Positions 34,796-45,510 of a stretch of DNA of 64,000 nucleotides are shown one piece after another (position 1 is the stretch's first letter; every line of letters begins with the position of its first letter). Origin of the DNA: Isoetes taiwanensis. Its lineage: Eukaryota; Streptophyta; Lycopodiopsida; Isoetales; Isoetaceae. Position numbers and translations under genes: made by a program. The stretch covers positions 1,796,001 to 1,860,000 of the forward strand of contig JAJEKV010000064.1 of NCBI GenBank assembly GCA_021234155.1, given 5' to 3'. Under the pieces are notes generated by a model that was not told the origin of the DNA, searched no databases, and saw nothing but the letters and a program-made list of their open reading frames with translations.

Positions 34796-35689
34796 TTGAT
34801 GGACTGCTTTAAAGACATCGCGAGGATTGAATCTGACACCGAGGTTCAATCCCCTTCCAAGAAAAAAGTGAGGGCTGAAGTGAAGAATAATGCAGATCAT
34901 GGCAGAGTAGGGGCCACTGGGAATGCAAATCAAGGGGTGAAGAGGAATGTAGAATTTAGCAATGTGGATCCAAGTGAAGAAATGCCAGGTTCTGAGGGTT
35001 TGAAGAAGCACAGATATGATCAGCTCACCCAAAAATGGTTTTGTCAAGTGGTTGACTGCACCAAAACTTACAGCAGGAAGGTGGAACTCGAGAATTACAA
35101 GTTCATGGTACATCAGATATACGACAATTTTAGGGTTCTAGATGCCCCCCCAATGGGCCGTATACCTAAGAATGGGAAGGTTGTGATGCAGAATTCCCTT
35201 GATTCAGACTTCAAATTCAGCCACAATCTCTAGAGAAAACTTCAAAGGACAAGGGTGAAGGCAGAACATATGGCAGATGATCAAATCGCTCTGGGCTTTC
35301 TTGATGATACAGCCCAGAACGAGTTCATTGATATGCAGATGTGGAGAAAGGAGTCCCAGGAGCTTGAATGCTAGGCTGACCGGATAATGGAGATCAAGAC
35401 AAGGATCAAAAACTGGCATGGGAACATCTTGACAAATCAGAATTTGTTTGGTGATTTGAGCTCGAAGCAGCGCTAATTGGACGAGGATGATGTGTGCGAG
35501 GAGATAGAGGCTGCAAAGACATGCAAGTTTAATTCCCCTCCTGCCAAAACTCCAGGTTCGAAGACCCCAGTTCGGCCAAAAGCCCATAGCAAGCCCAAAC
35601 AGGTACATGCTCAAAGGGATGCAGATTCAATGGCCACAAACCACAGTGTGCATGAAGAAGAGGAGGTGGAAGAGTCTGCCTTTGCATGA
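34796..35689 (+). pseudogene. Unknown protein, decayed by three in-frame stops
   Basis: One frame stays coding-like for about 297 codons but is cut by TAG at 35231, TAG at 35372 and TAA at 35474. It starts MDCFKDIARIESDTEVQ. A Cys-containing stretch (WFCQVVDCTKTYSRK, near 35035) recalls the first half of a C2H2 zinc finger but lacks the second histidine. The C-terminus is Lys/Pro-rich then acidic (EEEEVEESAFA). A 20-residue A-run follows at 35703-35722. Further coding-like pieces (LFLNGLRPGVCRVYEQFVRL, near 36095) may belong to the same former gene. I do not recognise the family. Confidence 0.35.
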
Positions 35690-36639
35690 ATTGACTCCCC
35701 ACAAAAAAAAAAAAAAAAAAAAGATCAAACTTTATTATTTGTACGTGGTAGACCCATACTTCTTTGATGTTATATTATTATATGCGAAAGGGGTTAGAAT
35801 GGAGTGTTGGCAGTGCAACTTTGCTTTAAATTACTCAATTGTGGTCCAGAGTCCTTTCTTGAAGGTTAGCAGCAAATCATTCAATGTAGAATTCCACATC
35901 TCAAAGGTAGGGGCCCTCAAATCCTCCACCATTTCAGGTGCTCTTAGTGGTATGGAGTCTGAGGTCGATGCCAAATGCTTAGGGGCTTATTTACTGTAAG
36001 TGTATAATCCCTGTATTTCTTGTTTGTGCATGCTCTATTCTGGTCCAAAAGCACTATCACCACGTCCTTCTTCACTCTGGTGCTTTCGATTTGTTTCTAA
36101 ATGGTTTGAGACCAGGGGTATGTAGGGTATACGAGCAGTTTGTGAGGCTTATTCTGGGATCTCCATTTGGTAAAACACACTACCCGTATGCACAGTTCTA
36201 CTATATACCAGTTAATGCAAGGTTAGTTGTATCTTGCATTGTTAGTTTTAGTTTGAATTGATTGCAGATTGTTTTTTGTAGTGGCCATTGGAGCCTGTTC
36301 GTTTTAGTAGCTGATCCTTTGGCATACCAGAAGCTTAACTAGATGTGCCCTTGCATATTACACTTTGATTCCTTTGATCCCCTTCATGCTTCAGTCCGAG
36401 GGTTCATTATGCTATGAGTGCCTCGTTAGCTTGCTAGCTTATCGGTCTTGTAATCTTGTCTTCTAATAACTTAGTTGGGGGGTTTCTAAGTGATGTATTC
36501 ATGAGGTGGAAGCACGAGGCATCAACATTGCATTTTTAGTACATGGTCTATACCAACAATAATCAGAAGAGTGAGTACCTCTTTGGCAATGTGCACAAGG
36601 TGGATGGATCTTTCTCTCAGATCTTGAAGCTTTCATTTC

Positions 36640-37432
36640 TTACAGTTGTTTTTTGACTTCTAGTAATGCTTCAGATACCTTTGAGATCTCATCTCTGACA
36701 TCAGCTCCAGGACTAGTTGATTCCTCCACTTTTGGCTTCTTCTTCTCTTTCTGAATAGCATAAACTGGTACTGGATCAGGGCCCATGCATTCTGGTTCAT
36801 AATCTGGAAAAATAGGATCATTAGACATGTGTACATCATCAAGAAGATAAGAAGAAACATTGGCAATCTCAATGGTTTTGGTGAAAGCTTTGTGTATAGT
36901 GTCAAAGCCTTCTTGTTTTTGCAACTTGTCCATTTTCCTATAAACTCTAGGCCTACTGCTCAACCCTCTTATAAAACATGCATTTAGTCAAATACATATG
37001 AAATCTTTCAACATATTGATGAACGGTCTCCCCAAGTTTGATGCTAAAAGATTGTAATTCAAAAACCAAATCCTGAGGTTCAATAAGTTTACCAAACCTC
37101 TCTAGAAATTGTTTCTCAATTTCTTCCCAAGTGCTCACTTCTGTGCTGACAACATACTCAAGCCAAGCTCTTACCTCATCATTTTTGAAGCACTTCTTGA
37201 ATTCCGAGAATTTGCTTCCCTTTTTGTAATCATAATCTCGGTAGTATTCTTAAAAAGTCTTTAGGAAGTTGTTAGCATTGACACTTGGGTCAAAAATAGG
37301 TGGAGGAATAGGTATATTAAACTCAAAATATTGCATACCTGCATTACCTTGACTGGTTGACCCATATTGTGTAGCAGGCACTCCTGTATTCTCTTGAGGT
37401 TCAGTAGCCTCATTACTTCTTCTAGGAGCCAT
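36640..37432 (-). pseudogene. Ty3/gypsy gag fragment
   Basis: Starting at MAPRRSNEATEPQ (ATG at 37432, minus strand), frames give VSTWEEIEKQFLERFGKLIE then VHQYVERFHMYL (37138-36953), the retrotransposon Gag pattern also seen in the intact element at 50399-55744 (ESLQQSFFDRFGG, IHSYVERFNLYL). The two are homologous but clearly different elements. A shift lies between about 37250 and 37140, and the sequence stops before any zinc knuckle. Confidence 0.75.
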
Positions 37433-37476
37433 GAGTTCCTCAAGATCCAGGTGGGATCTCGATAGGACCTCCAAAA

Positions 37477-38560
37477 TGTTGGAGGTTTTCATGGCAAAAC
37501 CTCCAACCTCACTAGTACAGGACCTCTAGGTTGCTATAGGCAACCACTCTTTTCTGAAAACTTGCTGAGATAATGCTCAATTATCAAGAAGATGTCAGTT
37601 TCCCAAAACAACAAATAAATAGTTTTAGCAAAAGTTCCACCAAATAACCTTCATATCGATTCTTTGCTCAATTCCAATTCCTGAGGCTTCTCAAGTGTAT
37701 GTTGGTTTTATTCCTGAAAGTCAGCAATCAATGCCCAAACAGATTTGGTGATAAAGAGCTCCCTGACCCGGTCAAATTTGAGTCAATAGCCCAACCCGAG
37801 AGCTCTTTTGAGCCAATTGATTTGTAGGCCACCTTTCAAGTTTTTGTTTAATGGTCTATGCTCTTAAGATGTCTGGAGTAAGTACCCAAAGGCTCTTGCT
37901 CAATGGTTTGCTGGGTGTAGTGCTAGAGATTATTGTTTGACTGATATTTTTCTGTGCAAGAGAACAGAGAACCTAATTTGACAATCCTATATCTGGCTGT
38001 CTTTTGAGCTAGGAGTGGCTTTATATGGATGCTGAGTGACTTGTGAAACTAATGCAATCTTATGTGGCATGAAAACTAAGCTTGTTCTAATCCAGAAGCT
38101 ATACTTAGATTTGAATTTGAACTTAATCAACCCTGTTTTTTTTTTACCTTTTTTTAAAGACTGAAAGAGTCCAAGACATTATTTTTCTTCTTTTTGCTTT
38201 TCTTTATGTGATTTACAATGCACGTGACAGGACCATTGTAATGTGATACCTGGAATATCTAATTTTTTGAAGATCTTTTAATTCAAATGCTTATCTTAAG
38301 GTAAAAACAATGCACAGAGCAACTTTCTCTTACCAAGCTCGAATTTTCCCTCAATTGCACTTCATGAAAAAGGTACACATCAAATCCCAAGCTCTTTGTC
38401 TTGGGCACAAGATCAAAGTAATAGAATATAAGTCGCATTTAATTAAAGTGGGTCAGATCTCGACGTTTGGGACTCAGACTGAAAATGGGACTCATGCAAA
38501 AAAAAAGTAAGTTGCCATTGAATCATTATTAGATTTTTTCTTGATAAAATAAGAATAACA
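37477..38560 (-). mobile_element. Probable LTR adjoining the gag fragment; far edge unresolved
   Basis: In element orientation the LTR ends CCTCCAACA (37477-37485). It is followed 2-3 bases later by TGGAGGTCCTATCGAGATC, close to the tRNA-Gln type primer-binding site of the intact gypsy element. A hairpin (GGAGGTTTTCATGGCAAAACC) sits at the LTR end. I could not find the other LTR edge, so the right boundary is nominal. Confidence 0.4.
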
Positions 38561-38569
38561 TTTGCATAC

Positions 38570-38870
38570 GACAATCCGAGAAAATGAAGGGGGATGGTGG
38601 AGAAAGAAGAGTAGGAGGGGAGGGCATGGAGAAGAGGGGAGGGGCAAAGGGGGAGGGGAAGGGGCAGGGCATGGGGAAGAGGAGGAGGGGCAAAGGGGGA
38701 GAGCAAAGAGGCAAAGGGGGATATGGGACCATATCCAAAGGGGTATGGGTAGGGGCAAAAGGGCTAGGTATATGGGTAGGGGCAAAGGGGTGGGTTAGGG
38801 AATGGGCTATGGGTAGGGGCAAAGGGGCAAAAGGGGTGGGATATGGGGAGGGGCAAAATTGATACCCTTC
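38570..38870. repeat. 300-bp purine-rich tract
   Basis: Almost all G and A on the plus strand, with repeated GGGGCAAAGGGG and TATGGGTAGGGGCAAA units. Its many G-runs could form G-quadruplexes. The long ORFs across it on both strands are by-products of low complexity. Confidence 0.8.
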
Positions 38871-40920
38871 TAGATGAGAGAATCTTTTTTGGAAAAAAAG
38901 AATTTTTCATTTTTGGAATAAAATGGCATAGGAAATGGTGATGTGGCAAGTTTAGTTTAGAGTGTGAGTGGGTAGTCTCATGGTGACATGGCATGATGAT
39001 GTGGCAAAGAATCTTCCTCCTAGTCAAAAACTTTAGTGAGATGAGAAAATGATGTGGATGACGTGTGATGATGATGTGGCATTTTGCTTGGTGAGGTGGA
39101 TGATAGGTGGTGATGTGTCATGTTTTGCAATCTCATAGTGGTAAGTGCACTTCAAAACTTAGAATATTGGTAGTGCTTAGGCCAACTTTTTCCTTTGCAA
39201 GCTTTGTGTTGAGGATGTACACCTCTCTCTCTCCATTTTGTTTCTTAGAGAGAGAATGTGGTGCCATGACCATTGAGAGGTCATTTTTAATGGGTATTTT
39301 TGCATTTTTTCAGGAATGGTTGGAGTGTGATTGAGTGTGTGAGTTGTTCATGACTAGGAGGAAGATTTTGGCCAATTTGGATTCGGGAGATGGTGAAAGC
39401 ATATGGGGTAAAGCAAATGAGATGGATGGAATCAAGGGATGTAATGAATCATGCCAAAAACTTATGTTGAGCAAATATCTTACTTTTAAGAGGTCTTCCA
39501 AACTTGGTCTTGTCAAGAGTCTTCTCATGTTGACTTTGAGCTTCCACATGTGTAACTTGATCCTTTGTCCTTTTCATGATGTTCAAATGAGAGTCCTTGC
39601 TTGGGTCTTCTTCTAGAGGTCTTCAACAAACTTTATCTTCAAAGATGTGAACTTGGTCCATGCACACATTTTTAGCAAAGTGTTAGTCTATCAAGTGAGA
39701 TGTATGAATTGCTTCTTCTATGATGCCAAGTAGTGACAGTAGTTTATTAAATATGCCATGTGGGATCATCAAATGAACCACATCTTGCTTCAGGTTTATG
39801 AAAAGTTGGCCAGCTCGTGGATCTGCCACGTCAGCAGGAAATTTAGGCTGAAATTTCCTTGCTCACACAAATTCACCGATGAAATGTTTATCACCATCAA
39901 ATTTGCCCGATTCTTGGGCTCTGTCTGCCGATTCTTGGGCTCTGTCTGCTGATTCTCACAAACTCAGATTCTTGGGCACGATTCTACCGAAGCTAGAGTA
40001 ATAAAGCCGACGCTATGTTGCTTTTTCAAGGCTGAAGCATTGGGCATCCAGGAAGAGTTATGGCACGATGTTGTGCAGTGCAGAAACAGAGGAGATGGAA
40101 ACACCAAGACACATCGACAGCTTTTTACGCTTTTTAAAAACGAGTTAAAAGATGGCGAAATTTGATGCTGAAAACATTTCGTTTTTATACTGTATGTTGC
40201 CTATTTTGTTGTTGAGCTTTATTTATATCGAATGTCTATTTTTAAGCATTCTAAGCTAGTGTTGTCAATGATGTAGGTCAGTCTATCATCTGCTATTCCA
40301 AGAGTAGTCTGTGTAAGCTTCCTAGTCTTTTCAATTATGTCTCTAGAATCTCTGGTTATGTTTTAGTTTGACAGGCACATTTGACTGGTGGTTTATGCCA
40401 TTTTGCAGGTTTATTGGATCTACCGCTAGAGGGGATGGCAAGGTTTGTTTTTAATCATCTGTTCTTTCAAAACTTATAAGTACTCTATAATGTTCTTAAA
40501 ATGCATAAGAAATGTAGCTACTCCCCATTGGATGTTGTACGACTGCGTCTAACGATTTTTTGCCCTCGGGTATCACCATGAGTGGATAACATATAGTAAA
40601 GAGTCAGTCTTTACTTGCCATAGGAATTAATTCAAATGACAGACTGCGATTTCACCACATGGACAGTCAAGATATGAAGCAAACATTAGTTATTTTGAGA
40701 AATTTAAAATTCTTTTTGAGCAAGAAATGGATCGCACCCTATCCACATGATGCAAAATATGGTTGGACTGAAGCAGAGGTTGGCATTTTATTCCAAAAAT
40801 TATGACAAGAAATTATAGGGTGTGAAATCGCATTCAATAGCATGTGTGAAATTGCATTCAAGGGGTCTTTTCCATGCTCTTACTCGACAAAATATGGATG
40901 GAAAAAAGATGCTAAAATGA
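38871..40920. other. No gene recognised; short tandem repeats
   Basis: Diffuse GATGATGTGGCA repeats lie at 38935-39130, and a perfect 21-bp tandem duplication (CGATTCTTGGGCTCTGTCTG plus C) at 39908-39949. No supported coding region. Confidence 0.45.
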
Positions 40921-41049
40921 TTGTGAGAATCGTGATGGCGAAACTTTTTGGCAATTAAAGAGTAATTTGGCAAACTGCTTCAAAAAATTAAATAAGGATT
41001 AAACTCGCAAATAACATTCACATCAATTTTATAATAAGAACATGCGGAA

Positions 41050-41071
41050 GAAGATTGCCACGGCGATCTTC
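41050..41071. repeat. GATCGC palindrome, 3' flank of ParB-MTase copy 2
   Basis: GAAGATTGC-CACG-GCGATCTTC, a 22-bp palindrome with one mismatch, about 115 bp beyond the gene's predicted stop. More degenerate sites lie at about 40935 and 41165-41185. Confidence 0.7.
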
Positions 41072-42513
41072 TTGACAACGGAACATGGAGGTTAATAACA
41101 AAAGACATACAAATATTGAGTATCACGATGGTCATTCCTATTCATCATTTGTTGTATCATGTACACGATCGCTTGAGCGATGAAATCATTGAGTTTCTGA
41201 TACAGATTCAGGTATCACAACACGTTTTTTAGCTATCTGCAGAACAAGCTCTCTCGCAACTTCTATAGTCGGAGAGGTGTCCATTTCTGAATAGCCCGTA
41301 ACATTCGGCACTTCAATCTCCATGGCCTGATCGATTTTCTGCACATGTTGGGTTACTGGGACTGATTCTGGATCGGTGGGGACTTCAGATTCAAGCAATT
41401 CCCGTTGTCGTTCATTTGAGAACTCAGTAGAATGAAATATTTTAAACTTTTTGCAGGCAATATCGTGCTCCTGGGTTCTACCTTCTTCAACCTCGTTGTT
41501 TTCAATATCGTCAGAGCCCATATACTCGAATGTACCTCCCCCTCTAACCATAGGTAATGCGCGATGAAGAAACTGATTAAGATCCTCAAGCTTTTGAAAA
41601 GTGGGTTGTAAGGCCTCAATACCTTTCTCAGTGGACTCCAATAGTCTTTTCGTCTCCTACATCCTTTCCTCGTAGCTCTTCTCATCCAGCCCTTATAATA
41701 TGTAATCCAGATTAGACAAGTTTGTGCCTTGGATGATCCTGAGATTAATCCTTGAAGTGTCACCCTCTTCTACATTCTCGTCCTCTGCTTTCTCTTCTTC
41801 CCAGATACCCATTGCCATTTTCTCCAGCGTTTCAAGGAAAGATCTAAGAAATCTGTTACTCTAGCGTCTTTCTCGAACACCACACTCTTCTTTCCTTGAA
41901 TGAGTGCAACACGTGAAGCTATGCTAGCAGAAAAGAAGTCTAGGTCGCAACCGTGGCACCAGCGGAGCAATAATGTGATATGCATATGATGTTTTTATCT
42001 GGCATTTTAAGACATGGTCTCCATCCATTGCAGCCCAACCATATCTCGGCTTACCTGTGAAGTAGGTCTGGTATTTCTTTTTTATTTTTTCATCTTCATC
42101 CGCATTTCCAGTTAGTGGCATGGGCGGCATGGGGGGTGCTCTTCGAAGCTTTGTTCAACTGGCTGAGCCATAGTTCTAATTCAGGTTGCATTGGCAGAAC
42201 ACGTGGCTTGCTCCTGTTGATGCACATATGAGTGATGTATTGATATTCCTTCACCTTCTTTTTGTTCCCCCATCCTTGCTCATCATATGTGCCCACGAAA
42301 ATATGCGAACTCCCCTCAATTTGATTCTTACTGTACAAACAGTTCAGCAAGCTTGCAGAGCACATTAGTATAACCAAATGACAAACTTTCATTGTAATCA
42401 TGCTAGCTATCCTCATAAACAGCTCCAAGTATCTCTTGCATTCCCATACTTTGGTCATACCACGTAAATCAATAAAGGCCAGTGTTGCATTCTCAGAAAC
42501 TGGCAGACACAGG

Positions 42514-42898
42514 AATATGTAGCAAAATAACAGGGGGTTCCAGGGGGATTTTCCTAAATCCCTAAAATAATTTAATGGGCTGTTATAAAAAAAACATAGA
42601 TTCAATATAAAAAATAATCACATTAGCTCACTGGGTATATTGGTTAAAGTAGTCTTATTAGGACATTGACTTATTTTGGTAGAGGTTCGGACCCCCATAT
42701 TTCATATTCTAAAATCTTAGGCAAAGCCGTATAGAGGTTCAATATTCCCTCAAAACCTTAGGAAAGGGTATTTCATATTTCAAAATCATAGGCGCCTCCA
42801 ATCATAAATGATTATAAGCGAAACGAGAGGTGCTCACAGGAACATACGATCTGGATCGTAGGATCGCCGAACCCGACGACTATCTAGTCCAGGGTGAC
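42514..42898 (+). mobile_element. SINE-like repeat inserted in ParB-MTase copy 2
   Basis: AATATGTAGCAAAATAACAG opens the repeat, followed by a tRNA-like A-box TAGCTCACTGG (42624-42634) and B-box GGTTCGGACC (42684-42693) and the body seen at 33-34 kb. CAGG occurs on both sides (42510-42513 and 42899-42902), a possible 4-bp target duplication. If the repeat and one CAGG are ignored, the flanking minus-strand sequence reads straight through in one frame, so this is an insertion and not an intron. Confidence 0.75.
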
Positions 42899-43515
42899 CA
42901 GGTGAACAATATTTTTTTTCTACTCCATTCTCCTGGTCGCTTTTGGCTTTAATATTGATCTAATAGGTTCCAAAAAGGAAATGGGCAAGTTACCAACCAC
43001 ATGATTTTTATTCCAATTGCCTTTCACGTATTCGGCATCGGCACCAGAAATATCTAATATCCTTTGTTCAGTGAAATCTGGAAAATCCACTAGCAGCTCT
43101 TCAAAAAACGTATATTCCTTTTCGAGAACGCCACTGACGTAAGACAAAATTTCCCTCCTTTTAAAGTTTTGATGTCAATTGCCCTTTGCTTGCAATCGAA
43201 CCTGCCGGAATACCCAGATTGCACTTTCAGGTAGGTCTTTCCTTCTAGAATTTCATCTAGCAACTGGACTAGTTCTGCATTGACATGCCTCGGACGTATC
43301 TGATCCAAGTTTTATTGAAAAAATCTTTGCTTGGTTTCTCTGGGGGCTGATCATGACCGTCGTATAACTTTTTCTCACCCATTTCGTAAGCACATCTGTC
43401 AATTTCCTCCAGGCCCTCTCCTCTAAAAATATAAATTGTTTTCCATCCTTCAACTCCTTTACCTTTAACGTAGTAGTGGCTATGTCAACAAAATCCTGTA
43501 AAGAAAAGGTCATCA

Positions 43516-43535
43516 GAATCACCATCGCGATCGTG
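43516..43535. repeat. GATCGC-type palindrome in an intron of ParB-MTase copy 2
   Basis: AGAATCAC-CATC-GCGATCGT, an imperfect 8-N4-8 palindrome around ATCGCGAT. It lies in the intron equivalent to the one holding three palindromes in copy 1. Confidence 0.6.
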
Positions 43536-44937
43536 ACGAGCTAAAATAAACATATACCTTCCATGCTGAGGACGTTGCAGTGTCAATCGGTCCTTGAGTA
43601 GGACAACCGTATGCCTTGTGTTGATGCCGAAGCCGTTGAAGTCTTTCTATGAGCGATTCTTTATACACCATGTTTGCAATCACCTCATTACATTGAATGA
43701 TTAACGCGATGTATTCCTTGTCTGTCAAGTTCCCGTTAAGGACCCTTGTTCTTCTTCTTGCATATGCCTTTGCAAATTCTAGTTGCTGCAATTTTCCAAC
43801 AACTCCACAAAGCAGCTGTGCAGCACATATGCTGTGATTCCCAGATATTATATAGAATTTTTTCTCCTCCAAATCCTCTGGTGTCTCTAGGTGATCCTTT
43901 TTTCTGTAAAATAAGATCTGCAATTGTTAAATTATGATCATCATCACAATACATTCTTTAAAGAATTACCTAGTAATGGGGTCAAATAGTACCACATCCG
44001 CAGGTGTCAACACTTCTGTCGGGTAACTGTGAAAGCTCCTAACCAATATCTGCACATGGTCATTAGAGCGCATTCTATGGGTTAAATTTGCCAGAGCTGG
44101 CTCACAATCAAATATAGACACTTTGATAACCCACCTTTAACTGAAGGAGGTGTTTGGACGGCTGGGAGCTGTCATCGGTATAGTCTTGTCGTGTGATCTT
44201 GAATGTGGATATTTTCTTGGGAGGTGCATCTGGCCTTCATGGCTAGGGGCTCGGTAGGATTGACGACAGCGGATGGCTCAATGACAAGTGTGGGTTCCGC
44301 AGACGGGGATTTTGCCACTGACGGTTCTCCTAGAGCAGCTAGGAGTTTCACGCTTCTTTCCTTGGACGTTTCCCTTAGCCAATTGGTATCCATTCTTGAA
44401 GGCATCCTTTCATCTCGTTTGGCCTTCAATGCTATGCTTGGAGGTTTCTTATCATTTGATAACCCCTTTCTACATGTAGAAAACCCCACAAGAATATCCC
44501 TGTTGCCTTTAAACCTGACAAGGACAGACTCATAAGATGGAAAAATTCAGCCAAAGCCCTTTACGCTGGTAGGTACATTCTTTCCAATGGCCGACTTGTT
44601 CGTCTTGCTGGCAGTCATCATTGAAGGATCATAGCTTATCCATTTCAATACATACTCCACGAATTGGAGCTGATGGATATCCTCGACATTACATATGAGA
44701 GTGTCTTGCACGTTGTTTTTGTTGCCTTTCCACATTGCAATAATAATGCCTATCTGTTCGACATCATCTAGACCAGAACCTGTGCACAAGAATAAGCTCC
44801 GGTCTTTCCAACGATCTCCTCTGATATGCAGAATAGCCTGTGAAATTTCCATGCACCATTTTCGATCATTGGAAGGTGTGAGGATGCGTATAGACTCGTC
44901 ATCAGGCCCCTTGAATAGCTTCAAGGCTGAAAAACAG

Positions 44938-45510
44938 AATAGCTGGTCAGGCTAACAGGTATAATCGTGGCTGTGATTCTATGAAGCATTGCAAGCATAA
45001 AGAAGAAATAATAACATAGAGAGTGCTAAAATAGACAAAGATGATGCTTAGCAGGATTGCAGATGTGATCTCGATGAGCACTTGCTGCTTTAGACCCAGC
45101 AAACCAACTGTTCTGAGCACGATCCGACTCAAGCTCAACTAGATCGCAGTGGCAGCGAGATGACACTAGCCTACTCTGTGCAATTCTTTTAATCGTTAGG
45201 ATCGCAGCCGCGATCCTAGCGAACACAAGATACTACACTACATCCAACATATCTCTTGCTCGGCAAGATCGCGAGATCACGGTCGCGATCTTACTGAGCA
45301 ACGCATTCGCTCCTATGAAAAAAATATTATGATGCTAGACCAAGAACTCAGAAGAATCGCGAAAACTAATCTTCTTTGAGAAGGTCTCTTCTCGACATGG
45401 ATCGCGGGCGCACGAGAGTTGCGGAAAAGTATGAAATTTTGACTGACTTTTTTGGGCGCTAAGTTGTCTGGGCGCTGAAATTCTTCCGAGGCGCTTGCGA
45501 TTTCTTCCAC
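44938..45510. repeat. GATCGC palindrome array, 5' side of ParB-MTase copy 2
   Basis: The best site is 45197-45218, TAGGATCGC-AGCC-GCGATCCTA, whose 9-bp arms match perfectly. A longer hairpin at 45265-45292 reads AAGATCGCGA, 8 bases, TCGCGATCTT. Half-sites occur near 45050-45090, 45115-45160 and 45400. The array lies upstream of the first firmly recognised exon, probably in intron 1 or the promoter. Confidence 0.75.

Larger units (their letters stand above)
41186..44937 (-). pseudogene. ParB-like/DNA methyltransferase-like fusion gene, copy 2 (broken)
   Basis: A diverged paralogue of the gene at 2980-6843, read on the minus strand in the same domain order. RKWCMEI and IGIIIAM (about 44860-44740) match RSWCMEI and MGIIVNM. 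PSYES, MDTNWL and RSVKLL follow. The ParB-like domain gives LTPADVVLFDP (about 44000) and, after a 50-bp intron, YIISGNHSICAAQLL (about 43860-43815). Intron 43500-43559 separates AWK from DFVDIATT. GNLPISF and IRSILKP align with GNMPFSL and IRKILKP. After a 385-bp repeat insertion the methyltransferase part resumes with LPVS in place of DPPY, then FVGTYDE and DFFSASIASRVAL with FEKD (about 41945-41880). An acidic tail ends at 41186. Lesions are an in-frame TGA at 44547, the insertion and several shifts. Amino-acid identity to copy 1 is low by eye, so the family is old. Confidence 0.7.

Noticed and set aside
34772-35113. Minus-strand 113-codon ORF
   Set aside because: It lies opposite the coding-like plus frame and has no domain.
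38492-38862. Pro/Leu-rich and Gly-rich ORFs on both strands
   Set aside because: They are artefacts of the purine-rich tract, which lacks stop codons by composition.
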